A DNA stretch of 64,000 nucleotides from Sepiola atlantica (GCA_963556195.1 OY744533.1:51469808-51533807); one strand, 5' to 3'; shown: positions 1-11,507, counted from the stretch's first letter. The notes: generated by a model not told the origin, from the sequence alone. Numbers and translations: made by a program.

Positions 1-491
1 TTCCTTTCAATCTTACATAAACAGCAAGTTTATTTATTTTATTTTTTTATAAAATTTTATTTATATTTAAAAAACTATATAAATAAGATTTTATATAATA
101 AAACAAATAAATACTTAAAAAAAATAATATATACAAATAAAATTATATTATTACAAACAAACAGTTGATTACTGACCATATAATACCCAGTTAATTAATT
201 TAATATCACACACTTATTTTTGAACACCATATTTATGTGTAGGATATACTTAAAATTTAAAAAAAAATTTATTGATTTATTATTTGCTGCAGCGTCTATC
301 TACGAGACTGGCCTATTTGCATTCTATTTTCTGACATCCATCTTAGTGAATTCCAAACAGTCAGACTTTTCTTTTGTGCCCATTTTTGACAAGGAGAAGA
401 TTTTGCCGAAATATCAAATGATTTCTAATCATCATCCTGACATAACACACAGCTAACACCATACTTGCTGTTTATGTAAGATTGAAAGGAA
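1..491. mobile_element. MITE-like element with 28-bp perfect terminal inverted repeats
   Basis: Bases 1-28 are the exact reverse complement of 464-491 (outer end TTCCTTTCAATCTTACATAA). The interior is AT-rich with no coding potential. The left flank is outside the window, so a target-site duplication cannot be tested and the element may extend further left. Superfamily unknown. Confidence 0.6.
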
Positions 492-659
492 AAATATATA
501 AATAGTTGTAAGTCCTCTCCTTCGATTGATTATTTTTGTTCTTTTCAGCTTCTCATCAATCTGTCTCTCTGCATTGCCTTCAGCCTTCTTAATACATTTA
601 TTACAATTCACAGCAATGCTTCAAGCAAACTACCATCTACCATTCTCTCTTTATTAATT

Positions 660-850
660 GATGTCTAATACCTATTAAAATTTTACAAAAATCAGATGGA
701 TCTAAATTTTCACGAAGGGCTTCCACTCACTTTTTATTCTCTTTGCATGAAATTAAACTAAATATAGTCCACATTACCCACCATTCCGCCTGAAATTCAT
801 AATGATTAGTCAATTAGTTTGAGTGAATCCTTATCATCATCATCATCAAC
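660..850 (-). repeat. Family A repeat, partial copy
   Basis: This stretch shares the blocks AATTTTCACGAAGGGCTTCC and AATTCATAATGATTAGT, in the same order, with copies at 4640-5110, 14740-15410, 24090-24700 and 43990-44925. The orientation matches 14740 and 43990. It has no ORF and its class is unknown. Bases 492-659 hold nothing recognisable. Confidence 0.6.
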
Positions 851-1215
851 CGGTTTATTTGTTGAATCAGGCCACAATTAATCCTCTGATGAGGGTGGGG
901 CCTGATTGTCTAGTCTCGAAATCTGAGTCTTCCTCTCCACTCCTGTCTTTGGCAAGGCTTGATGGAATCCATAGGCCCTGAAGATCCACGCATCCTGAGA
1001 TCTACGAAGCCCGAGACATTACCAGCAGCATTAGTGCTACTGGCACTGCCTTTCTTTTTTCCTGCTGTATTTCGACTAGACATTGTATTTAAGGCAATTT
1101 TATGGCTGGATGCCTATCCTTTACCAACTTGAACACTTTTGGCAGTCCAAGACCTCCACCGTTCCCATCTAACTAGGGCTGATGTCGTTTCCACTTAAGC
1201 ATGTACAAATGTCAT
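845..1215 (-). repeat. LINE 3'-end relic (RTE-like tail)
   Basis: On the - strand the sequence ends in a (GATGAT)n-type tail (845-856) and contains GGATAGGCATCCAGCCATAA, a tail resembling those of RTE-type LINEs in molluscs. No reverse transcriptase remains. Bases 1216-1790 show no gene. Confidence 0.4.
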
Positions 1216-1794
1216 ACATTACCAGTGAGTTGCTTATCAAGATGTTGTTGGTGAAGTATAAAACAAGAATTCCACTTGTATGAACAAAATAGTGACTGTA
1301 CATACAAATACATAAACATATACACATACCATAGTATATATAGAGATTTAGTGAGTAATATCAATTTGAACTTTGATTTTATGTTCATTCAATTCTTATG
1401 AAATTGTATTACAATCTAAGCATTATTAAAAGGAATCTAAACAGGGCTCAATATATATTTTGTCTAGAGCAAGGTTCTGAGAAGTAAGAATAAAACTAAA
1501 CACAGGTAGATGATGAATTTATTTCAGCGTTTTCAAATCTGAAATATATATATACGCTCCATATGGGGACATCACAATGGTGAAGGGGACAATTATTCTC
1601 ACTTACCATTTAGGTAAATTCTTCCCCGTAAAAAGATATTTGAATATGTTCAATTCTAAAGATTATGAAAACAAAAATATAAATAAAATGACAACATTTA
1701 TGCGATCTAACTCCTCCACTACTAGCGTCTTTTCATGACTCGGTGATAGGGCCCAGGACTTCAGTCACCGGGGTCCCAGTTTCGAATCTGGCTA

Positions 1795-1842
1795 TGTTTA
1801 TGCTGATGCGCTGTAGACAGCAGAACACATATCTGTGGATAA

Positions 1843-1848
<6 letters not shown>
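1795..1848 (+). ncRNA. Decayed hammerhead ribozyme in a Penelope-like repeat end
   Basis: CTGATGC replaces the CUGAUGA core. It is followed by a GCTGT/ACAGC stem II, a damaged GAAA, CACATATC and the stem-I strand TGTGGATAA. The order matches the better copy at 31756-31809. A (TA)n tract starts about 10 bases later (1853-1886). Confidence 0.45.
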
Positions 1849-1885
<37 letters not shown>

Positions 1886-1890
<5 letters not shown>

Positions 1891-2165
1891 CTCCGTTCAG
1901 TCTTGAGACAATGGATACCCCCTGTAATGGTGACTGCACGTATAATTGTGAAGCAAGAGTTACGCAATCCCCAACTACACCTTTCCTGAGTCAGCAATGT
2001 TTGATTCCAGTGGCAAGGAAAAATCCAGGATGACTGGAAACAATGCCGAGATAAGCGGAGAGCACATACAACACCTGGTATTTCCAAATAGTCATCCATT
2101 TTAGTACTGGCCATGCTCAACGTCGCTTAACTTAGGTGATTTAACGGGAACCGGTGTGTCAATGT
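1886..2165 (-). mobile_element. 5S rRNA-derived SINE (SINE3-like), copy 1
   Basis: Read on the - strand the element begins with a 5S-rRNA-like head: GTTAAGCGACGTTGAGC, GTACTAAAATGGATGAC, GGAAATACCAGGTGTTG. These parallel the 5S segments around GTTAAGC, TTGGATGGGTGACC and GGGAATAC. A body shared with 37250-37528 follows (GACTGAACGGAGGCC near the 3' end). It ends against a (TA)n tract. 5S-headed elements are known as SINE3; membership here is inferred. Confidence 0.7.
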
Positions 2166-2206
2166 GATTATGCTGTATGATATATACATATACACTACAT
2201 ATATGC

Positions 2207-2212
<6 letters not shown>

Positions 2213-2245
<33 letters not shown>
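2213..2245. repeat. (TA)n microsatellite
   Basis: Uninterrupted TA dinucleotides; one of about thirty such tracts in the window. Confidence 0.95.
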
Positions 2246-2248
<3 letters not shown>

Positions 2249-2504
2249 CAAGAAAGGTAACCTCATGTATTTGACTGTGCACCTAATACAGCTATGTTGT
2301 ATGGCTACACAAATGCAATCTTGTTTCAATCACAGATTTATTGATGCCATTCTGAACGATTTAATGAAATATGTGACTGAAATTTGATTACATTTGTGTA
2401 GTAATTCAACATACTTATTATAGCGCTCTGTATATTGAGCACTGTCGACATAAATACTGGAAATTATCCCCAAAATATATTATTTTGAACTTTTAACATG
2501 TGTA

Positions 2505-2562
2505 TGTCATCCACAGACAGGTGTTTTATTGCATCATGACTATTCAGTGTGGCTAGACGTGA
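2505..2562 (-). ncRNA. Decayed hammerhead ribozyme in a Penelope-like repeat end
   Basis: On the - strand GCCACA, CTGAATA (for CUGAUGA), a stem II region, AAAA (for GAAA), CTGTC and TGTGGATGACATA follow in hammerhead order. CCACA and TGTGG give stem I. Two core positions are mutated, so activity is unlikely. Same family as 43216-43264. Confidence 0.45.
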
Positions 2563-2821
2563 CAAATGTTTCAAGCTGAGATTCGAAACCTGAATGTTTA
2601 GTCACCAGTCAGGAACTCTTACCCTGAGGTTGAAATAAGGCAAATTATAATGCTTACATTTGCATTACTGACTGCCTAGAGAACTCAATTTTTTAATGAA
2701 AAACAATGCTTTACACTAAATGGTAACACTTAATTCGCTTACTAGAGAGCTCAAACCACGAGTGGGGAGCAAATGTAGTCCCCCCCCACCTCTCCTCATT
2801 ATTATTATTATTATTATTGCG

Positions 2822-3240
2822 ATATTGAATTTTCTCGCTCACACGCTCCTATTTCGAATTCGTGCCTCTCCTGCACCAGACGATCATAATTAAAATTTAA
2901 AAAAAGTCAGATAAAATCTATTTTCAGGGGAAATTTTATAATTGAAATTTATTAAAATTGTTGGAATATTTTAAATAAAAATTAAATATCAAGTAAAAAT
3001 GGAATTTTTACTTGATTACTGAAAGCCATCAAATAATTCCAATAATAAAAAAAAATAGCCGTCTTTTTTTTTTTTTTTTAAATTTATTTTTAGTGTTCAA
3101 TCATTTATATCGGTTTGAAACCGTCTAAATTAAACTTAAAACGTTGTTTATGACCGTTTGGTACAAAAGAAACAGCCCACTGATGGCGGCCCACGACCAC
3201 GAATTCGGAATAGGGGCGTGTGAGCGAGAAAATTCAATAT
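2822..3240. mobile_element. Inverted-repeat element (43-bp arms)
   Basis: 2822-2864 pairs with 3198-3240 with two mismatches (outer end ATATTGAATTTTCTCGCTCA). Both ends abut (ATT)n-rich sequence, which could be the insertion target. The 330-bp interior has no credible ORF. Confidence 0.6.
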
Positions 3241-3885
3241 GGCCATTATTATTATCCTTCTGTTACTTCAATAAATTGCCAGAGAAATCAAAGATGAGTA
3301 TTGATTATCATCTGAAATGTTATATTTAGCCGACGTCTCACAATTCCAAAACTTGGCTACAATTCCTCACTTGTCTCTCTCCCGGTCTCCCACCCTCTTT
3401 GCTCCTCTTTTCAGTGAAAAACTTTCTTCTCTGGCTTCCCCCTTCTCTTGGAAAGGTGGCCTGTATTGATTTCCATAGTGTAGAGAGAACCAGGAACCTT
3501 GTTAACTCTGTTGCTACTAGTGGTATTTTTACTACTATTTCTCCTACTAGTATAACTTTGTCTGTTCACGTGGTGGGGTGGGGGGGTGGGGTTGGCTGCT
3601 GCTACTATTTCTACTACTTTTACTACTAGAGAGAGGGCCACCCCTTCTCCCCCTCCTCTCTATCAGGTGGATGAGATGCAATGATGTCTGCTTCTTAGTA
3701 TAAATTAACCTCATTTTTTTTCTTCCAAAAGGTTTATTTTCTTCGGTAAGAAACCAACGTAAAATAATTCCCTACTAGTTCACTTAGCGGCGATATCTAA
3801 TTTCATTCAAAGCATATTTCAAAATCTTTTTCAATTTTCTCTATCTATTATCAGTCCGACAGTGTCTTTGTTGCTGTCGAACTAA
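3241..3885. other. No gene seen
   Basis: Low-complexity stretches of TACTACTATT type (about 3525-3630) and pyrimidine-rich runs. Short ORFs on both strands are composition artefacts. Confidence 0.6.
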
Positions 3886-3889
3886 GGTA

Positions 3890-4375
3890 TGATTCTGTTT
3901 AGTCCAAGGAGGTATTTTTACCCCACCTTATAGACCGGTATCGTCCGGGCCTTTGGGTCTAGATTTACGCCGGTCTATTGGGGGTTGTCTGGTCCTGTGC
4001 AGTTCTAGGAGGTGCACCCTCCCAGGCTTTGCCTCCCCCTTTTGGGGAGGAGTAAGTTTATTGCTTACTGTCTGAGGCGCTCCTACCGGGGAATGCCGAC
4101 GGGGCTGCCCAGGCAATTTTTAAATGGTGAGATAGCTCACCTCTCGAGCGCTGGCTTACCTAATCCCACTTTCCCGACCTTGTGTCACATTTTACCTTGT
4201 GGGGGGTAGATAAATAACGGTCCATCCTCCCAGGCTCTACATTCTCTCTCTGAGAAAGGGGTTGTTTATTGCTAATCGCCTGAAACACCCCTACCGTTGA
4301 ATGCTGACCGGGCTGCTCAGGCATTTTCTGTATACCAGAGTGCACTTCATTTAGTGTTCTGGCTTTTCAAAACCC
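3890..4375 (+). repeat. Family B GC-rich dispersed repeat (one copy plus a second partial copy)
   Basis: Markedly more GC-rich than its surroundings. Blocks CTAGGAGGTGCACCCTCCC and CCTACCGGGGAATGCCGACG recur at 51563-51930 (-), 58850-59100 and 59510-59830. 4215-4330 repeats the core of 4005-4110. Translated - strand fragments with PGRVxLLELHRT resemble short octopus hypothetical proteins that I take to be repeat-derived. Class unknown. Confidence 0.6.
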
Positions 4376-4464
4376 CACCTGACCTTATGTCTAACTTCGT
4401 GCAGAAGACATAAATATACTCTTCTCATGTACACCCTCCGTCAAAAAACATGAGAAAAAAAAAA

Positions 4465-4651
4465 ATTATGCTTCACCAATGTTATCACTAATCTCTAAAA
4501 AAATTATGCTTCACCAGTGTTATCACTAATCTCTAACAAAATTATGCTTCACCAGTGTTATCACTAATCTCTAAAAAAATTATGCTTCACCAGTGTTATC
4601 ACTAATCTCTAAAAAAAATTATGCTTCACCAGTGTTATCACTAATCTCTAT
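4465..4651 (+). repeat. 38-40-bp minisatellite, five units
   Basis: Five near-identical units starting ATTATGCTTCACCAGTGTTA and separated by A-runs of varying length. The unit resembles a single copy at about 19610-19640, so the array is an internal expansion of a family A 5' segment. Confidence 0.9.
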
Positions 4652-5110
4652 CTTTATAAAGTTAGGTATGTTAATATGTACACGATTCACTCCTAAACCG
4701 ATCATTAAGAATTTTGAAACACTCCTACTAGGTGTAAGGGGTCCAAATGTTGGATATATTTAGTTTAACTTAGTTTTGTGCAAAGGTGGTTAGAAGGGGG
4801 TGGAAGCCCTTCATGAAAATTCAAATATCTCGTACATTTGTGAAATTGTAACAATAGGTATTAGACATCACTTAATAAATATTCCTTAAATTTAAGTTTC
4901 TTTGAGGTATTTTATGATTTTTAAGGAGCATACAACCTTACATTTGAAGATTCAAATTTGCGTTGAATTTAAACAATTAATCTTGATTTTAATCTCTGTA
5001 CATAAAAGTGATGTAAAACTGTTCTGTTCAGGGATAAATTTTGCCAATCCTGGGATGGGTGTTTAGTATTCATATACAATCAGTGAATTATGTCAGTAAT
5101 TTAATTTTTC
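4640..5110 (+). repeat. Family A repeat copy
   Basis: Shares, in order, AAGTTAGGTATGT, CTCCTAAACCGATCATTA, GGAAGCCCTTCATGAAAAT and AATAGGTATTAGACATCA with the copy at 24090-24700. No coding potential. Confidence 0.75.
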
Positions 5111-5124
5111 ATATATAAATTATC

Positions 5125-5400
5125 ATTTCTGATGACCTAAAGAAAGAAAAAAAAAACACCAACTGTTGACTTTTTATTTAGAGTGGAGGATCTCTTTTTA
5201 AATTTAGTTCAGACGGTGGGGTTTGTCTGACTTGCTATTTGCTTTTTCGTTTCCCCTAACTACTTTAAATTGTTTCGTCTGGGGGCTACACAGATGCACG
5301 TTTTTTTTTACGCGCTAACTTTTGTGTGACAAGACGGATTTATATTTATTTATATGTGAATAAATACACATTGATCTTTATTATAGAAGGGAGGATTTTT
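5125..5400 (+). repeat. Family E repeat copy
   Basis: Blocks TTTATTTAGAGTGGA, GTCTGACTTGCTATTTGC and AATAAATACACATTG recur in the same order at 20700-21310. No ORF. Confidence 0.55.
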
Positions 5401-5574
5401 TTCTTTCTCTTTTTCCCTATCTTGCTTTCTTTTTCTCTCTTTCCTAAATTCACACTGATATTAATATACATTTAATGACATAAAAAAAAAATAGGGCAGA
5501 AGTATATGACCTGCCACTCCAGATTTTTATTACATAATTAAAAAAAAATAATAAATAAATAAATATATATATAT

Positions 5575-6110
5575 ATCAGGTGCATCTTTTTGAATTTGGG
5601 AATCTATACAGAATTTCGAATTGAACCCTTTATTTAATCCTCAGGAATAGATTTTTATTTTATCATCCATGACCGTGCAGAATTGTTAATTATTATGTTA
5701 TTCTTAGTTAATATCGCCTGTAGTAAGGATTGAACCCTCAACCTCCAGAAGACTGTCATTTAGAACTAATTGTTAATCAACACCGTTAATCATTGTGCTA
5801 CATGTTCATTAACAATCATTTCTAAGTGACAGTCTTCCGGTGGTTGAAGGTTCAATCCTCCATACAGACGATAATAACTAAGAACAACATAATAATTAAC
5901 ACTTTAACCTGGTCATGGCTGATAGAACGAGAACAATCTATTCCCGTTTATTTAATAAAGAGTTTAGCTTGAAATTTCATATATGTTTCCGAGTTAAAAA
6001 AGATGCATTTAAAGAAGGTTGGAGGTTAGAACGGCTGAAAAGTTGTGACAATAACAACCTGGATGAGAATAATAGTCTGAATAATCCAAATGATGTGAAC
6101 TTGCATTTGT
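5575..6110. mobile_element. Head-to-head inverted pair of tRNA-headed family C elements
   Basis: 5575-5805 is a - strand copy and 5806-6110 a + strand copy of the same repeat, so the tRNA-like heads face each other. Each head has box-A-like TAGCACAATGATTAACGG and box-B-like GGTTCAATCCT spacing. The body contains CCCTTTATTTAATCC and the + copy ends GAAGAAGGTTGGAGG...CTGAATAATCCAAA. Other copies are at 6535-6720, 9385-9810 and 37160-37790. The apparent ORFs on both strands here are repeat sequence. Confidence 0.65.
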
Positions 6111-6534
6111 GTGCATTCACTGCACAGGCTGTGATCATCCGCTCGTTGTCTGCGTTCAAATTTGATGCTTGATTCTGACACCATTTTTTTTTTTGTCAAT
6201 CATGTGGTCTGCGTCACTGTTGTAATAAAAGGTTTTCTTTCTGTATAAAATTGCAACTCCAGTATAAAACAACTAACAATGTTTTATTTTGAAAAGTTAC
6301 AATGATTCTGTTTTTTTTTTTTACTGAACGACAGATTTGCAAATCGGGATAAGCATATTTTCCAACTGAACACACAGTCGATCAGCCTTACGCCTAAAGG
6401 TCAATCTATCACTGATTCCAAAAATCCAACTGCCTCCACTCACTCTTCTGGAATATATATAGCTATTGGTGTCATTTGGGTTAGACCACCCAACAAGTTC
6501 ACTTGAGAATCATGGGCAGTTTTATCAGTGTTGA

Positions 6535-6720
6535 ACTCTGGAATCTACACAGAATTTTAAACAAAACCCTTTATTTAATCCATGATGTAAAGATTCACGA
6601 GTTTGGCAAGACGCACTTGAAGAAGGTCGGCGGTTATGTTGGCTGAAATCTTGTGAAAATAACAACCAAGCGGAGAATGGTAGTCCGAATAATCCAAATA
6701 ATCAATCCCCATTTCAAAAA
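6535..6720 (+). repeat. Family C repeat, 3' half
   Basis: CCCTTTATTTAATCC, then GAAGAAGGTCGGCGGTTAT, GGCTGAAATCTTGTG and CCGAATAATCCAAATAAT, in the order of the other family C copies. The tRNA-like head is missing. Confidence 0.65.
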
Positions 6721-6984
6721 TTCCAAAGCATAATTATTATAGTTTATTTTTAACCCCCAAATTTTAAAGCTCGGGACGTGTTGTATCCAGGGACGTGAGT
6801 TCTCCGCATTTTAGCGGAATTCCGCTTTCTTTTTTTTATCCAGAAAAAAAAAGCCAGATTTCTGGCCAGGTATGCAAGTTCTCTGCTTTTACGTCGAAAT
6901 CTGCTTTTTTTTTATTTATAAGAAAAAGCTGATCACTGCCAAATCACTAGAGCTTGACCTCCTTATTTTTTCATCACTATTTGA

Positions 6985-7085
6985 CTTGATTTTCTTTCTC
7001 TCTCTCTTAATCTTTCTTTCTCTCTCTTAATCTTTCTTTCTCTCTCTTAATCTTTCTTTCTCTCTCTTTATCTTTCTTTCTCTTT
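6985..7085 (+). repeat. (TCTTTCTTTCTCTCTCTTAA)n tandem repeat
   Basis: About five units of a 20-bp pyrimidine repeat. Confidence 0.9.
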
Positions 7086-7282
7086 TCCTGTTTTTCTTCT
7101 CTCCTCTTCCTCTCTCCTGGTGATACCAGATCAGGCTGCCCTGTGGCTCCCTGAGACGAAATTCACCTACATTGACGTTTTTTTTTTTTTTTTTTTTTTT
7201 GTAAAACTTAATTATGTTCTACAAAACCAAAAACAAAAACAACAGCCCCTCTCCCTTTCTCCCTTTCTCCCTCCCCTTTTTT

Positions 7283-7512
7283 ATTTTATTTTTAGAACTT
7301 GAAGCATAAATCTTTTACTATAATGACCAGATTCGGCATTAAATAACCCAAAAAGGGTTGATATGCCGTAAAACAAAACTACCAAACCAAAAACGATGAT
7401 TAAACATTTGAAGATATAAAGAACTTGAAGCATAAAAACTTTTACTATAATGACCAGATTCGGCATTAAATAACCCAAAAAGGGTTGATATGCCGTAAAA
7501 CAAAACTACCAC
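7283..7512 (+). repeat. Tandemly duplicated SINE (family D) tail
   Basis: A segment starting GAACTTGAAGCATAAA and containing GGGTTGATATGCCGTAAAAC is present twice with a period of about 127 bp. The same 3' tail closes the SINEs at 14286-14590 and 16463-16640. Confidence 0.75.
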
Positions 7513-7784
7513 CTCTTCCTCTCTCCGTCTAGTCTTTCTTTGCCTTCCTTTTCCCTGTTATGACAGTTCTCTCTAAAAACTGAAAATGTTAATTTTGCCA
7601 TAAAGTCTAAGACTTCAAACGATTCATGAAGGTGGTGGGGGAGTTAGATGACTTGTTTCATCAAAGAATGACTTCTTTCTACCCCCCCCCTACATGCATA
7701 CATGTGTTTTTCTCTTAATTTTGACTTAATTGAAACTGATTGAAGTAGTTTATGAAGAAAGTTATTGCTTTTTCCGCTGTCTTT

Positions 7785-7792
<8 letters not shown>

Positions 7793-7826
<34 letters not shown>
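7793..7826. repeat. (CA)n microsatellite
   Basis: Seventeen CA units; the flanking 98-codon ORF is an artefact of reading through it. Confidence 0.95.
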
Positions 7827-7827
<1 letters not shown>

Positions 7828-8159
7828 GGAGGCTGTGACCCTCATGTTGGAAAAGTCAGCTGGATTTCCACTTTTTTCGTCATTGACTACTTACACCTTG
7901 TATACAAGTCTATCAACATTTGAAAAGCATTTTCTTTTTCAATTTGTCAATGTTTTTCAAGGTTTTGCCCAATGTGGGCATTTTGTAAATGGTATGAGGT
8001 TGGTCATCAGTGATGAACTAATTTAACTACAGTTTTTTTTTTTTTAATTATTAAACCCACACGTTTAAATTAAATAGCACAACAGGGAAAAATAGACTTT
8101 TTATCATTTCTTTTTCATTGATAGCTTTCTTCCTACAAAATCAATATTTGATTCTTATT

Positions 8160-8450
8160 CGTCACTTTTGCTTGTGGATCGTTGTAGCATGTTAAGAAGA
8201 CTAAAATTTAATTTGATTTAATTCCCTCCAGAATTTATTTTGTTCGGATCAAAATGATTTTTAAATGGCTGCCATCTTTAAAAAAAAAAAAGACATGTAA
8301 CTCTGTATTCGTCCATACAGAGCTACTTTCCTTTGATTGGAACAAAATAGATTTTTTTTGGAAAAAGAAACGGCATAGTGTAAAAAAAAGAAGCAAAGCA
8401 TATTTCAAGTAAGTATACTACCGGGCAATGCCGGGTATGTACAGCTAGTT
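8160..8450 (+). mobile_element. Helitron-like non-autonomous element, 3' part
   Basis: Ends with the hairpin-forming CCGGGCAATGCCGGG, an 8-nt spacer, then CAGCTAG followed by T. A short hairpin a few bases before CTRR, with T following, is the classic Helitron 3' end. The preceding 250 bp resemble 43640-43893 (GGATCGTTG.AGCAT, ATACAGAG.TACTT.CCTTT). The 5' end was not located. Confidence 0.45.
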
Positions 8451-8451
8451 A

Positions 8452-9384
8452 TTAAAAATGTCTTTATTATTTCATTAGGAAATTATACCCAATTCTATAA
8501 TTTGTACCATGAATAACTTTAAATTTTAGATTTATCAAAATTAAATTTGTTTTCCCCTTCCAACATCATCTCTATTGATAAAATTGGGGCGTTTATCGCA
8601 ATGATAGTGACATTAAGACCCCCTTTTGCATATACAAAATAGAACTTCTGATTCCTAATATTCTAGGCCTAACTAATTTTTTTTTCAACTATTTTTAGAT
8701 CAATTACCTTGGGGGGGGGGGTCTGCATCTGCGCTGAACAACCATAAACAGTTGATAATTCAATAATTAAAGGTTGGGGCCAGGAATTTCTTGGATTTCT
8801 ATACTTTACCGGGCATCATCAGGACATGGGTCCATTAATGTAAGAATAAAAGATTTAAATGATCATTTTTGATTTTTTTTTAACCCCTGACCCACTCGAC
8901 TAGCAGCAAAATCCCACCTCTTCTTTGTAGAGGTCCCTAGATGCCAGAAGATTTTCTACTCTAATCGCTTATTTCTTCGAACCGTTTGCTTTGGAATTGT
9001 CTCCCTGCTCCCTCTTTCCCGACCGTACCAACATGCAGAAATTTAAATGTAATGCAAAAGGAGAGGTTGCCCCCTATAATTCTGGCCCCTATTACAGTAA
9101 CCCCTTAAGCTTCAGTGGCATTATGCCTTGTTTTGGGGGAAGCAAAAGTTTAAAAAAGAAGTTTTTGTTAATATTTTTTTTTCATAAAAAATATTTTTCA
9201 TTAAAAAAAAAAAAAATTTTTTTTTAAATGCTCAGATAGGACGACATGTAACAATAAATTAGATTTTGCCAAAACCAGGACCATCCAACAGATCTTTATA
9301 ACAGGTCATTTGTAACCCAATTTTAATAATTAAAAAGTAAAAAGTAACATATCAGGGTTCAGAATTTTTGAGATGAGGAGTGAT
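8452..9384. other. No gene seen
   Basis: AT-rich, with homopolymer runs at 8710-8719 (G) and 9207-9225 (A/T). Confidence 0.6.
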
Positions 9385-9810
9385 AACTTGTATTTGGACT
9401 ACTGTTCGCATCTCGGATGTTATTCTCACAATGTTCCGGCCGATGTAACCTTCAATCTTCTTCAGGTGCATCTTGTTAAACACAGGAATCTGTATGGAAT
9501 TTCGAACAGAACCTATGAAAGTAGTTCGCTCTTGTTACATCAGCCATGACGAGATAGAAGTCTTCAGTAATTCGCAATTGTATTTTTAGTATCGTCCGTA
9601 CTGAGGATTGAACAACTTTCAATCTCCAGAATACTGTCAGAATACTGATTATTTTTTAGCATTTTTATCCGTTGTGTCGTTCGAAATTCCGTACAGATTC
9701 TCAAGTTCGACAAGACATACCCTGAAGAAGGTCAGAGGTTACATCAGCCGAAACATTGTGCGAATAACATCCAAGATAAGAACAATAGTCTGAATAATCC
9801 AAATAATGCA
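9385..9810. mobile_element. Second inverted pair of family C repeats
   Basis: 9385-9510 is a - strand 3' end (on + TTATTCTCACAATGTTCCGG...CTTCTTCAGGTGC). 9590-9810 is a + strand copy with CCTGAAGAAGGTCAGAGG, AGCCGAAACATTGTGCG and GTCTGAATAATCCAAATAAT. The arrangement mirrors 5575-6110. Confidence 0.6.
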
Positions 9811-11085
9811 GAGTAATATCAGGTTTTTTATTTTCTTATATGCATATGCATATATATATATATATTAGTTGTTTCCTTCTGCTTAGGTTCGTTTTCAGGG
9901 TATTTCAGTAATTTGTTCAAAATGAAAACAAAATTTCTATTCTTCCGATTACATATGTGTCATAATCATAAATGGTGACTTGAAAAACACTCACACACTC
10001 ATTTCCTCTAAAAATATTGTAGGACGGATTTTGGTGAATATTTTTAATTTAATAATTGTCATGTAAAATTGTATGGTGTGTCTGAATTAGTGCATAAAAA
10101 TGAGAAAATTTAATGAATGATGAATTCGAAACAAAACGTTTTCTTCTCCAATTTCCGTTTATTTAATACTAGTTTATATCCACTCCTTGAGCAGTGTTAG
10201 TACAGTACCTGGGTATGTTAATTTTCATCTTTACCTAGCTTCTACTGCTTTATATAACTACTATCAAGAAAAATATTTTGAATTCCATACCCCAAAAAAT
10301 ATCTTACTTAGTATTTGCAGGAGAGAGTAAGTAACTATGCTGATGTATTTACATATTGTTTTTATTGGCAAAAAAGATTTATTATGAAATTAGAAATGTT
10401 TTTCTTTTTAAGCAAAAATTATTTGATTTGAACTATACTCTTTTTCTGTGGATTATCAAAAATAAAGGTCACTTAGTTTTAAAAAAAAAATTGTTTTATG
10501 TTATGTTAATTTCTTTAAATTTATAAAACATGCATCCAATTAATAAAAAAATCCTTTAGACTTACATGAGATTCAAGCTCAGGTATTGACATTATATAAA
10601 CCACTGCATTAGTTATATGTACTCTGCCTATTCCTTTATTGTCAACCGATCATCTGTTTCTATTTGTGTTCAAACGAAATCCAAAAAACACCATAACTTT
10701 TTAGTGGATACTTTGTATAGATATGTATCTCAATTATCATTTAGTTTATTCCAATTTTTAGCTCTTTCTGGGAGTATAAACTACCTACCTGTGTGTGTGT
10801 GTAGAGAAAGTATGATTGACGTACAATGCCTACAGACATTTGCAGCTTTGTGTTATGAGAGCAAATTAGTCGCATTTGAGCAGAAATTTCTAAGATTTAT
10901 ACGTTCTTTAACTGGTTTCCTTATCTACTTATGTGTGTAATAACTATGAACTTGAATTCTCTTTTAGATATACTAGACCCATAGGGTCTAGGCGATTTGT
11001 CTAGTATTTTAATTTACCTCCTCTCCAGGAGGTTAGATACAAGGTCAGGTGTGGGTTTTGCTGAAAATGTTTCTGTTGAACAAAC
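9811..11085. other. No gene seen
   Basis: AT-rich sequence with a (TA)n run near 9850. The 107-codon ORF at 10617-10940 has no recognisable domain and ordinary base composition for the region, so I treat it as chance. Confidence 0.6.
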
Positions 11086-11135
11086 TGGATTCAAACCCGG
11101 CACACTCAGGTCCTCATCCGCGTCGTTAGCCACGG
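11086..11135 (-). mobile_element. tRNA-like SINE head
   Basis: On the - strand TGGCTAACGACGCGG, then about 20 nt later GGGTTTGAATCC, in box A / box B order and spacing. The rest of the element is not clear. Confidence 0.4.
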
Positions 11136-11149
11136 TGGTATGTATATAG

Positions 11150-11201
11150 ATATATATGTCATCCACAGACACTGTTTCGCTGTATCACAGCTTTTCAACA
11201 C
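11150..11201 (-). ncRNA. Decayed hammerhead ribozyme with intact stem II
   Basis: On the - strand TTGAAAA (for CUGAUGA) precedes a perfect GCTGT-GAT-ACAGC stem II, an intact GAAA, CAGTGTC and the stem-I strand TGTGGATGACATATA. The first core segment is lost. (CA)n and (TA)n lie on its two sides. Confidence 0.5.
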
Positions 11202-11500
11202 ACACACACACATATATATATATATGTATATATATATAGTGTTTAGTTGCATTCCAATGACCAAAGAAATTTTTTTTCCATTTCTTATGTGTTTCACAAC
11301 CTGTAAAGAAAATATAGTCTTTAGTTAAACAAGCTGCTCTTCAGAGAACTGTTTATTTAATAATTAAAAAAAACAAGCACACTATTCTAAAACGGAACGA
11401 AGAAAGGTGAAAAAGATGACAAGTCAAAAACTCACATTAAAGATGACCTTCAGAGACCCCCCCCCCATCCAAACATCGGACACAAACTTGAGCCGATTCT

Positions 11501-11507
<7 letters not shown>

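Noticed and set aside
3928..4345. Short proteins with PGRVHLLELHRT as genes
   Set aside because: The same peptides arise from every copy of the family B repeat in both orientations, so they are repeat translations.
4465..4651. CRISPR-like array
   Set aside because: Repeats are directly adjacent with only A-run differences and no spacers; the context is eukaryotic.
10617..10940. 107-codon ORF as a possible gene
   Set aside because: Unrecognisable sequence, no flanking splice or promoter signal, and composition equal to the intron around it.
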